Source: Drancourtella massiliensis
Lineage (GTDB): Bacteria > Bacillota > Clostridia > Lachnospirales > Lachnospiraceae
DNA: 39,963 nucleotides
Assembly: GCF_016900655.1 (NCBI RefSeq)
Contig: NZ_JACJKH010000027.1
Location: forward strand, 1 to 39,963
Direction of reading: 5' to 3'
In this document: positions 1 through 6,038 of the stretch, piece after piece
How the letters are laid out: each line of letters starts with the position of its first letter
Position numbering within the stretch: position 1 is the stretch's first letter
The notes under the pieces: generated by a model
Databases searched by the model: none
Told to the model about the DNA's origin: nothing
What the model saw: only the letters and a program-made list of their open reading frames with translations
Program-made: the position numbers and the translations under genes

Positions 1-15
1 TAAATGAGGATTATT
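1..15. other. attL: Left attachment site (attL) core
   Basis: The first 15 bases, taaatgaggattatt, recur exactly as the last 15 bases of the window in the same orientation. With an integrase gene ending about 95 bp from the right end, this is the expected signature of an attL/attR core. An alternative is the terminal overlap of a circular phage contig, in which case the same bases are simply one site (attP). The core is not part of a recognisable tRNA. Confidence 0.75.
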
Positions 16-52
16 GAGATTTAACGATTTTATGCCGTTTCTCGGCTATTTT

Positions 53-72
53 GTTGCAAATGTGTTGCAAAT
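53..72. repeat. Integrase arm-type site, left (two GTTGCAAA repeats)
   Basis: GTTGCAAA occurs twice at an 11-bp pitch, forming a 20-bp element that matches 39802-39821 at 19 of 20 positions in the same orientation. Its place just inside the attachment core, on both arms of the joined phage attP, suggests binding of the N-terminal arm-binding domain of the integrase. This is inferred from position and repetition only. Confidence 0.6.
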
Positions 73-111
73 AAAATTAATTTAATTGATGCGAAGATGA
101 TACAATATTTT

Positions 112-137
112 CCCTCCGGAGGCGATGCTCCGGAGGG
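112..137 (-). terminator. Hairpin after the lysis genes, possible terminator
   Basis: A perfect 10-bp stem (ccctccggag / ctccggaggg) with a 6-base loop sits just past the stop codon of the amidase gene, the last gene of the late operon. Neither side has a clean U-run, so it may be a weak terminator or a 3'-end protecting hairpin rather than a canonical intrinsic terminator. Confidence 0.5.
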
Positions 138-143
138 ATTTCT

Positions 144-1550
144 CTACGATGCCTTCCTCATTTCTACTGCTTCCATTCTGAGAGACTGACCGACCGTTCC
201 AAGTGTGACCACACCGTCCGCTTTCGTCCACTGTGTCCATCCGGTTCCCTGGATGTGTGCCCGCCACTCAAAGTCTCCTTTCAGGCAGAGGCATTCCAGA
301 CGCAGGCCGTCTCCCTCTGTTCCGATCACTGTATTCTGATCGATCTTTCCAAAGTCTTTCCAGCCGATCCCCTGAATATGCGCTTTAGCGTACACATCCC
401 CACAGTGCTGGCTCTTAATCCGGAGCGCTTCCATCCGTTTGTCCTGTCCGGTTGTTCCGGCCGTCATGCCGTCTGCGGCCCAGATTGTATCACCAGAGTC
501 CTGCACATGTGCCAGATAAGCGATGTCGGCCACCTTGATCTCTACCGCTTCGATCTGTTTGCCTTTCCCTTTCTGGCCGGCCCACTGTCCGTTCACACAC
601 CAATTTGACCATCCAATGTCTTTCTGGTGTACCCGGTACAGATAAACCGTATCGCCGGACATAATCTTTAATGCTTCCAGTCTCAGCTCCTGGCCGATGG
701 TTCCGATGATCGTATCTTTTGTGATGTTACGATATACTTTGTCTCCAATATCTTTAATGTGCACAGCCACATCCATATGGTTCACCGGATCAATCCGCAG
801 GGCTTCCATTCGGCGGTTCTGGCCGGTGCTGCCGATCATGGCGCCATCACACTGCCAGTTCCCCCAACCGATATCGCGAAGATGGCCCTGATAAGATACT
901 TCGCCGCTCCGGTCTTTCTTCTCCTGGAATTTGCCTGAGTTATCCTTTACTTCTCCATCCGGATCGCCCGGTTTGGTTGCGGATCCAGAAGATGTCGAAC
1001 CACTGGATATCTCTTTGTCCAGGATTCCTTCTACAATCGCTTTCGCACACTTCTTGGCGTTCCAATGGTTCGCATCATCTTTATCATCCACAAAGCAGCA
1101 CTCTACCAGTAATGACAGAGAATTGGTGTTCGCAAGCACATAAAGACTCTTGCTGTATTTTGTACCACGATTCCGAATCCCCAGTTCTTTTGCAATATTT
1201 GCACAGATACGATCGGAAATCGCTTTAGTACGAGCGTCATAGTTCCAAACTTCTGTACCTCCTGTACTCTTATCACCTTTATAATCGTTACGTCCGCTGT
1301 TAAGGTGGATAGATACATCAAGAGCTGCGCTATGCTGATTGCATTTAGCTACAATCTTCTGCAAGCATCCATTTGCAGTGGTATTGACTTCGCAAGTACA
1401 ATCATATACTGTGTGGCCCTCTGCACGAAGTAAACGAATTACTTCATCCTTAACGATACGATCTTCTACAGATTCTTTCAGAATTCCAACCGCACCATAC
1501 GCACCTTTTCCTTGCGGGCAATGTCCTGCATGTACGTTATATACTGCCAT
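144..1550 (-). CDS. Endolysin: N-acetylmuramoyl-L-alanine amidase with ChW repeats
   Basis: This 468-residue enzyme cleaves the amide bond between MurNAc and the stem peptide to lyse the host. Residues 1-180 are an Amidase_3 domain: zinc ligands are probably H10 (in HAGH), E26 (LKESVED) and H82 (SIHLNS), with the catalytic glutamate E150 (LLVECCFVD). A linker rich in Ser, Gly and charged residues (180-215) leads to about six clostridial hydrophobic W (ChW) repeats from about 218 to 466, each with the pattern H-x-D/G-I/T-G-W...G-x-x-G-Q-x-x-R-x-E-A. These repeats bind the Gram-positive cell wall. The start ATG overlaps the holin stop (TAATG), so the two are translationally coupled. It is the last gene of the late operon. 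Confidence 0.95.
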   Translation of the reverse strand: MAVYNVHAGHCPQGKGAYGAVGILKESVEDRIVKDEVIRLLRAEGHTVYDCTCEVNTTANGCLQKIVAKCNQHSAALDVSIHLNSGRNDYKGDKSTGGTEVWNYDARTKAISDRICANIAKELGIRNRGTKYSKSLYVLANTNSLSLLVECCFVDDKDDANHWNAKKCAKAIVEGILDKEISSGSTSSGSATKPGDPDGEVKDNSGKFQEKKDRSGEVSYQGHLRDIGWGNWQCDGAMIGSTGQNRRMEALRIDPVNHMDVAVHIKDIGDKVYRNITKDTIIGTIGQELRLEALKIMSGDTVYLYRVHQKDIGWSNWCVNGQWAGQKGKGKQIEAVEIKVADIAYLAHVQDSGDTIWAADGMTAGTTGQDKRMEALRIKSQHCGDVYAKAHIQGIGWKDFGKIDQNTVIGTEGDGLRLECLCLKGDFEWRAHIQGTGWTQWTKADGVVTLGTVGQSLRMEAVEMRKAS

Positions 1551-2026
1551 TATTCTTTTTCCTCCTCTTCTTTATGCTCCTGGTTGACTACCTTGTCAGC
1601 CACTTCCAATCCTTTAATCAGTATTGTCGGCACATTGTATCCGGCTTCCACAAAGTTTTCCAGGATGGAACGAATCTCATTGATAATCAATGAAGCCAGT
1701 ACAAACCATCCAAGAAGTGTCGTAATTCCCAGATCAATTCCGATTGTCTTTCCGATTTCGATAAACACCGCGGATGCGCCAAATGCGACCATAATCATTA
1801 GCCAGTAACCAAGCTTTTTCAAAACGCCCTTCCATCCGGCCATTGAATTCTCTTTTCCGGCCATCCGGCTTTTCATCCATCCTGTCAGCCAATCTGCCAC
1901 ATTGAGCATCAGGAATGCTACAAAAAGGAGCCAGTGTTCTCCTAAAATATAGGAAAGAACTGCTACGATCGTTCCGACCGCAGCATTATATCCGTCAATA
2001 ATCGGTGCTGCATAGTTCATTTTCAT
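1550..2026 (-). CDS. Phage holin (phage_holin_4 / toxin-secretion lysis family)
   Basis: The protein has about 158 residues and several hydrophobic segments: roughly 10-30 (AAVGTIVAVLSYILG), 30-50 (WLLFVAFLMLNVADWLTGW), 75-95 and 100-120. A highly charged tail (HKEEEEKE) follows. The LNVADWLTGW motif followed by a basic stretch is characteristic of the phage_holin_4 family. It would form membrane lesions that release or activate the amidase encoded next. An upstream GTG at 2035 is in frame, but the ATG at 2026 is better placed behind AAAGGAAAG; an ATG at 2020 is also possible. A terminator-like hairpin precedes the gene, so lysis genes may need read-through or antitermination. Confidence 0.9.
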   Translation of the reverse strand: MKMNYAAPIIDGYNAAVGTIVAVLSYILGEHWLLFVAFLMLNVADWLTGWMKSRMAGKENSMAGWKGVLKKLGYWLMIMVAFGASAVFIEIGKTIGIDLGITTLLGWFVLASLIINEIRSILENFVEAGYNVPTILIKGLEVADKVVNQEHKEEEEKE

Positions 2027-2060
2027 TGTCCTCACTTTCCTTTCTGCTTTTACATTTATG

Positions 2061-2087
2061 CATAAAAATAAGACCGGTTCACGGTCT
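2061..2087 (-). terminator. Intrinsic terminator upstream of the holin
   Basis: On the minus strand AGACCG, a 5-base loop and CGGTCT are followed by TATTTTTA, a short stem with a U-rich tail. It lies between the last tail gene (2121-2660) and the holin, so it could reduce lysis-gene transcription until antitermination takes place. Confidence 0.55.
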
Positions 2088-2105
2088 CGCTCTGATCTCT
2101 CTCAT
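2079..2105 (-). CDS. Possible 8-codon leader peptide before the holin terminator
   Basis: A strong ribosome binding site (AAGGAGG) is followed 10 bases later by ATG and an 8-codon reading frame (MREIRARP). Its stop codon lies inside the loop of the terminator hairpin at 2061-2087. It could be a leader peptide whose translation affects termination. It could equally be the remnant of an XkdX-type small gene, which often sits at this place in related phages. There is no homology evidence at this length. Confidence 0.25.
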   Translation of the reverse strand: MREIRARP

Positions 2106-2120
2106 TTATTTACTTCCTCC

Positions 2121-2660
2121 TTATTCCGCTATAACAAAGTAATGGCCAATCAGCTGACTCGGCAAATACTGCAATGTGACTTTCTGCCCGTACATGGATT
2201 CCGGATCCGGTACTCCGCCTCTCTGGCACAGATAAATCACTCCCTTTTCAGAGTAATATTTTCCGTATTCATATTCCATGTTGGCTGCTGCCGGAATCGG
2301 ATCACTTGCTGTTCCGCCGTGCTCTTCGTCAATGACGGTGTACAAGCTTTCCGTTCCTCGCCCCGGTGGATAGATTTCTTGTATGGTTGTCTTCGGCTGT
2401 ACGGTCTTCCAAACTTTTCCGCCGTACCGAAACTTAAACCCCTGCTCTACTGTCTGTCCTACTACGTCCTCAAAATCGTCATACAGAGCCGCCGCCTGCA
2501 ATGCCAGCGTGTCTGGAAGTGACTGTGCAGACGTTTTGGCTACCACCATCATTGCCTGTAATGTAACCTCTCCGACTCGCTGTTTACCGTTATCCATTTT
2601 CTCTATAGGGGATTCTGCTGTTTTCCCCGTTTCCCCTTCGACAAATATATATTTTTTCAT
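2121..2660 (-). CDS. Distal tail / baseplate-associated protein, function unknown
   Basis: This 179-residue protein starts at an ATG behind AGGAGGAAAA. It has no membrane segment. The N-terminal 40 residues (IFVEGETGKTAESPIEKMDNGKQ) look like a short adaptor, and the middle has a segment of the type GFKFRYGGKVWKTVQPKTTIQEIYPPGRGTE split by turns. That segment, FRYGGKVWKTVQ...YPPG, resembles carbohydrate-binding or fibre-tip modules often annotated in phage tail proteins of gut Firmicutes. Position between the large fibre gene and the holin supports a structural role at the tail tip. I do not recognise a specific family. Confidence 0.7.
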   Translation of the reverse strand: MKKYIFVEGETGKTAESPIEKMDNGKQRVGEVTLQAMMVVAKTSAQSLPDTLALQAAALYDDFEDVVGQTVEQGFKFRYGGKVWKTVQPKTTIQEIYPPGRGTESLYTVIDEEHGGTASDPIPAAANMEYEYGKYYSEKGVIYLCQRGGVPDPESMYGQKVTLQYLPSQLIGHYFVIAE

Positions 2661-2668
2661 TTTTCCTC

Positions 2669-3901
2669 CTACATTCTCGGTGCGCTAGTAATTATACCGT
2701 TGGATACAGTTATTGAACTTGTATAATAGCTATCTCCTTTTTTATAATATATAGGGATCTCTCCAGTCCATCCGTTGTACCCATTCGGTGCAACTATGCC
2801 TGAAAGCCATACATTTTTTATAGAGTAATTGTGCATATCAATATCGCATCCAGCATTAAGTGTATTCGCGCCATATCTGCCGACATCATCACTTGCATAA
2901 GCCCATTTCATGAGAAAAGTTGATTCGGATGCGCTTCTTTTCGCTCCCCATGCCATATAGCTCCCTGTATGATCCAGGTCAAATGTCAACCCTTTTAGTG
3001 CATTATTATTGTAGTAGATATTTGTTCCAATGTTTCCAACATCAACCCCGTCCCTGATAAAATCCAATCTGGCGCTCCTTATATAGATCTCATCGTCTCC
3101 ATTATCAGAGTGAATTGTTCCTTCGATCGTGGCATTTCGGCAAGTCAATGTTCCATTCGCCGTCATACTGGAATAAGTACTTTCCCACGAGATTCTGTCC
3201 GCTTTTAATCGGATGGAACTTGCTTTCTGCTCGATCAGAGAGTTGACACTGTTTCTGTAGGTGCTAGATTCAGTAACCGTTGATACAATCGCACTATCGG
3301 TGATTTTAACTTCTGCTGATTTTTTCCATATTTCCAGATCGTTTATTTTCCCATTTGCAATGTTAATCTCGGACTTTCTGGCATATAAACTTGATACACT
3401 GGTGGTAATTTCATTCGCCTTGGCGTTTATCGCACTATTCATCTCATTTGTCGTACTATAATTATTTTTTAATGTAGTTTCGACCGAACTGATCTTTGCG
3501 CTGATTTCATTCGCCTTGGCGTTAATTGCCGAATTCATTTGAGTGGTTGTGCTGTAGTTTTTGCTTAGATTCTGCTGCACGGATGATATATCGGCAGACA
3601 ACTCATCCACACTCGCTTTGTACGTTGCCACCTTGCTGTTTAACGCCGAATACTGCCCTGACACCGTATTGTATTTTGTAGTCAGGTCTGAAAAATTGAT
3701 AGTCAGTGCATCAATCTCCATGATCGCAGATGCCAGCTTGCTGTACATGGTGGCATTGCTGTTTTCCAGTTCCGTCAGCTCCGACTCACTGATCATGGCT
3801 GAGATCTTTCCCTGGACCGCAGAGATACTTGTCTCCGCCGCCTGAAAGCGCTTCAGGACAGTCTCGTCGCCGTAAATATTTATCTCTCTTTCAAACCGCA
3901 C
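2669..3901 (-). CDS. Coiled-coil tail fibre / baseplate protein
   Basis: The protein has 410 residues starting at a GTG 10 bases downstream of AAAGGAG. Residues about 20-210 are long heptad-like helices with few prolines, including two copies of a 32-residue repeat around STT..MNSAINAKANEI. Residues 215-410 are a beta-rich, Gly/Asn/Tyr-rich head domain (ATIEGTIHSDNGDDEIYI, DLDHTGSYMAWG, GWTGEIPIYYKKGDSYYTSS). This stalk-plus-head design is that of a trimeric receptor-binding or side fibre. It is separated from the preceding recombinase gene by a terminator, so it may have its own regulation or depend on read-through. Confidence 0.75.
   Translation of the reverse strand: MRFEREINIYGDETVLKRFQAAETSISAVQGKISAMISESELTELENSNATMYSKLASAIMEIDALTINFSDLTTKYNTVSGQYSALNSKVATYKASVDELSADISSVQQNLSKNYSTTTQMNSAINAKANEISAKISSVETTLKNNYSTTNEMNSAINAKANEITTSVSSLYARKSEINIANGKINDLEIWKKSAEVKITDSAIVSTVTESSTYRNSVNSLIEQKASSIRLKADRISWESTYSSMTANGTLTCRNATIEGTIHSDNGDDEIYIRSARLDFIRDGVDVGNIGTNIYYNNNALKGLTFDLDHTGSYMAWGAKRSASESTFLMKWAYASDDVGRYGANTLNAGCDIDMHNYSIKNVWLSGIVAPNGYNGWTGEIPIYYKKGDSYYTSSITVSNGIITSAPRM
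3408..3565 (-). repeat. 32-residue tandem repeat inside the fibre gene
   Basis: Two copies of a 96-bp unit encode STTTQMNSAINAKANEI and STTNEMNSAINAKANEI. The 20 bases atttcattcgccttggcgtt are identical at 3408-3427 and 3504-3523. Near-identical DNA suggests a recent internal duplication that lengthens the coiled-coil stalk. Confidence 0.75.
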
Positions 3902-3938
3902 ATGTCTTGTCTCCTTTCTAAAAAAAGCTCATTCAAAA

Positions 3939-3962
3939 AGCACCCTGATTTCTCAGGATGCT
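3939..3962 (-). terminator. Intrinsic terminator after the tail-fibre recombinase
   Basis: On the minus strand AGCATCCTGA, loop GAAA and TCAGGGTGCT form a 10-bp stem (one T-G pair) followed by TTTTTG. It lies 18 bp past the recombinase stop codon and would end recombinase transcription before the fibre gene at 2669-3901. Confidence 0.8.
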
Positions 3963-3979
3963 CTTTGTGATAAGTTTTT

Positions 3980-4972
3980 TCACACGATGTATCGTTTGTG
4001 ATTATATTTGACGTTATCCTGACAGATCTTGGCGTAGATCAGAGTGGTGTCCATCTTTTCATGTCCAAGGATCGCCTGCACCTCCTGCAGCTCCATGCCG
4101 TGTTCCAGGGCGTCTGTCGCTGTGGTGTGCCGGATCAGGTGCGGGTATACTCTTCTCCCGATTTCCGACCGCTCTCCGATGTCTCTCACGATCTTCTCAA
4201 TCCCCGTCTTTTTGATCCGCCCGTGTGGTTTCCGGTCACTGACAATTAATGCCGGATCATTGTCCTGACGGGAAAACAGGTACTTTTTGAGTGCCACCTC
4301 TGCCCGTGCGTTGATGTAGGAGATCCGGTGCTTGTTGCCCTTACCAAACAAATGCACCTCGCCTTTTTGGAAATCCACATCCGATCGGTTGAGACGCACC
4401 AGCTCCGATACACGGCATCCGGTACTGTAAAAGACTTCGATGATCGCCCGTTCCCGGTACGTCCGGCAGGCATCCCGGACAAGCTCCATCTCCACTCCTG
4501 TCAGTGGCTCTCTCATTTTGGACTCATACTTGATAGGATGGATCTGCTTGCATGGATTCCGGGCGATGTATCCCTCATCACAGCACCACTGCAAAAATGT
4601 ATTGATCACAAGCCTCTTGCCGTCCATTGTCCGGTTGGTCACGCCGTGGATCCGCTGGTACTCGTACAGATAGATTCGGATGTCGTTGGCTGTGATCTCG
4701 CTGACCGGCTTGTTGACCGTCAGCAGGAAGTCCCGCAGGTACAGATCATACGTCTTTAGTGTTTCCTTGCTCAGTCCTTCGATCTTTTTGGAGATCAGGT
4801 ATACTTTATAACATTCCGGAAGCTCCGGTTCCTGGTACTCCACAATTTCTGTTTCCTTTTTCTGGATGTCGTAATTTCCGGAAAAAACTTCCAGCTCTCT
4901 CAGGATGATCCGCATATCCTCTTCCGATACCTTGCCATCCAGTTTTGCCATAAATTCTCTTGCAAAATCCAT
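3980..4972 (-). CDS. XerC/D-type tyrosine recombinase, probable tail-fibre DNA invertase
   Basis: This 330-residue recombinase starts at the ATG behind AAAAGGAGG. Residues 50-145 are a SAM-like core-binding domain (LSKETLKTYDLYLRDF). The catalytic domain (155-330) has R187 (GCRVSEL), K211 (GKGNKHR), H278 and R281 (HLIRHT), H304 (LGH) and the nucleophile Y313 (IYAKI), a full set. It lacks the arm-binding domain seen in the integrase at 38670-39854. It lies immediately downstream of a 676-bp segment bounded by perfect 17-bp inverted repeats that switches fibre C-termini, so its likely job is site-specific inversion of that segment. The substrate assignment is inference from proximity. A resolvase role for the phage chromosome is the alternative. 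Confidence 0.88.
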   Translation of the reverse strand: MDFAREFMAKLDGKVSEEDMRIILRELEVFSGNYDIQKKETEIVEYQEPELPECYKVYLISKKIEGLSKETLKTYDLYLRDFLLTVNKPVSEITANDIRIYLYEYQRIHGVTNRTMDGKRLVINTFLQWCCDEGYIARNPCKQIHPIKYESKMREPLTGVEMELVRDACRTYRERAIIEVFYSTGCRVSELVRLNRSDVDFQKGEVHLFGKGNKHRISYINARAEVALKKYLFSRQDNDPALIVSDRKPHGRIKKTGIEKIVRDIGERSEIGRRVYPHLIRHTTATDALEHGMELQEVQAILGHEKMDTTLIYAKICQDNVKYNHKRYIV

Positions 4973-4995
4973 TAAAAAACCTCCTTTTGCGTACA

Positions 4996-5036
4996 ACAAA
5001 GGGAGGGAATGTGGTATAATATATCCATCCCTTTGT
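4996..5036. promoter_or_regulatory. Inverted repeat spanning a promoter upstream of the recombinase gene
   Basis: Arms acaaaggga (4996-5004) and tccctttgt (5028-5036) are a perfect 9-bp inverted repeat separated by 23 bp. The element contains an extended -10 box on the plus strand (TGGTATAAT, 5012-5020) and lies 24 bp upstream of the recombinase start. It is a candidate operator controlling the recombinase and the divergent short transcript. Confidence 0.5.
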
Positions 5037-5092
5037 GGGTGTTAGGAGTCAAGCTCAAAATTTGGTCGTGGAGAGCTTGACTCCGCTTTTTT
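5027..5092 (+). ncRNA. Putative short plus-strand RNA opposite the recombinase gene
   Basis: An extended -10 promoter (TGGTATAAT at 5012-5020; no clear -35) is followed by a perfect 12-bp stem, ggagtcaagctc (5045-5056) and gagcttgactcc (5073-5084), and a TTTTTT run at 5087-5092. This would make an RNA of about 65 nt ending in a strong intrinsic terminator. It has no open reading frame. It runs towards the fibre switch and divergently from the recombinase gene. It might be a regulator of the switch, an antisense RNA to the mRNA of the fibre-recombinase operon, or simply a terminator blocking plus-strand transcription. Confidence 0.5.
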
Positions 5093-5153
5093 GTTTGATG
5101 GATTTATTATATCACTTTTGTCTCATATTCTCCATATTTCCATCATCAAGTAG

Positions 5154-5170
5154 TGAACTAAATAGTAAGA
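5154..5170 (+). repeat. Inversion site, left copy (IR-L)
   Basis: The 17 bases tgaactaaatagtaaga are the exact reverse complement of 5813-5829. Bases flanking both copies differ, so the match is sharply limited. It encodes part of ELNSK in the frame of the silent cassette. Confidence 0.9.
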
Positions 5171-5481
5171 CGAATATTATCGAAAAGTCAAGCATTCCGT
5201 ATGGCTCAAAAATGACTATCGATGCAAAAGACAATAACCATCATTACATCTTATTTTTGGCAAGAAATACCACCGGAAATGGACATGGTGCATTCCTTTT
5301 AACCGGATATGGAAGTGGCGGATCTGAACGGTACAAGATTATACAACTTGACGAGGGTAATGCTGTAAGTATAGAAGTATCCGGAACAACATATGTTGTC
5401 ACTCCTTCCATAACAGGGAATACGGTCGTTTCTATAATCTACTTGATGGAAAGTAAACGGCCGACAGTAAGCGTTTCCTAA
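5171..5481 (+). other. Silent alternative tail-fibre C-terminus cassette
   Basis: The open frame continues from the left inversion site for 103 residues and then stops. It begins TNIIEKSSIPYGSKMTIDAK and ends with SVS. It has no start codon or ribosome binding site of its own: upstream of the inversion site the frame runs into non-coding sequence. Composition is beta-rich (alternating hydrophobic residues, Gly/Ser/Thr), like the active C-terminus of the gene at 5493-6020, with little sequence identity to it. It would be expressed only after inversion, giving a 172-residue fibre protein. Confidence 0.82.
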
Positions 5482-5492
5482 ATACATTTAAT

Positions 5493-6020
5493 CTATGCTT
5501 GATAAATGTTTGCATCATCATTTGCTAATGTTCCGCCAACAATCGCAAAGCCATGATAATATGCAGTAATAAATTTAATAGATAATGTTTTGGACGCTTC
5601 GTCATATACGCATGTAGTATTGATATTGTCTGATGACATATGCTTAATCTCAATATTATCTTTCCCACTGACAGCAATATAGTCCATTGAATTTTGATTA
5701 GTGCAAACAAGAATAGAGCCATAAAGTAAATTTAGCCCAGAAATTGTGATTTTTATTTCTTTTGCATTTGCAAAACCAACAACTTTCGCATAAGTCATTA
5801 CCTTATATAAAATCTTACTATTTAGTTCATTTATCGCAGCGATTAAAGTCTTTGTCCCCTGATCTAATGTGAATGTTTTTGATGTCAGTTTATTTAAAAT
5901 TGCTGTTGCAAGTTTGTCGTAATCAATCAGGTATTCCTCCGCTGCCCCAGACATCAAACACTTATCTCCTGTTACCGGTGCCGTCTTGGTAGGCAACGCA
6001 TTAATTTTTTGATCTGCCAT
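5493..6020 (-). CDS. Phase-variable small tail fibre / receptor-binding protein (active allele)
   Basis: This 175-residue protein follows the Tal gene. Residues 1-69 are constant: an N-terminal attachment region (DQKINALPTKTAPVTGDKC, then LIDYDKLATAILNKL) leading to a helical stretch ending AAINELNSK at the inversion site. Residues 70-175 lie within the invertible segment and form the currently expressed beta-rich tip (VVGFANAKEIKITISG, YHGFAIVGGTL). The constant/variable split exactly at a recombination site is how phages alter host range. The start ATG follows AGGAGAGAT. It is the last tail gene before the recombinase. Receptor binding is inferred from position and switching. Confidence 0.82.
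   Translation of the reverse strand: MADQKINALPTKTAPVTGDKCLMSGAAEEYLIDYDKLATAILNKLTSKTFTLDQGTKTLIAAINELNSKILYKVMTYAKVVGFANAKEIKITISGLNLLYGSILVCTNQNSMDYIAVSGKDNIEIKHMSSDNINTTCVYDEASKTLSIKFITAYYHGFAIVGGTLANDDANIYQA
5813..5829 (-). repeat. Inversion site, right copy (IR-R)
   Basis: Reverse complement of 5154-5170, perfect over 17 bases. It lies inside the fibre gene at codons 65-69 (ELNSK), the border between the constant and variable parts. Confidence 0.9.
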
Positions 6021-6038
6021 ATCTTCTTATCTCTCCTT

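Larger units (their letters stand above)
5154..5829. other. Invertible DNA segment switching tail-fibre C-termini
   Basis: The segment is bounded by perfect 17-bp inverted repeats and holds two convergent C-terminal coding cassettes, whose stops are about 10 bp apart near 5481-5493. On the minus strand the repeat is read as the codons GAA CTA AAT AGT AAG in the fibre gene. On the plus strand the same codons open the silent cassette in the same frame. Inversion would therefore give an in-frame fusion of the constant 69-residue N-terminus to either C-terminus. The adjacent tyrosine recombinase is the obvious enzyme. Confidence 0.88.

Noticed and set aside
3980-4972. Recombinase as integrase of a second nested prophage or element
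   Set aside because: No second pair of direct repeats or extra element boundaries were seen, and the flanking genes form one continuous tail module.
3980-6020. Diversity-generating retroelement as source of fibre variation
   Set aside because: No reverse transcriptase, template repeat or variable repeat with adenine-biased changes is visible; the inverted repeats and recombinase explain the arrangement.
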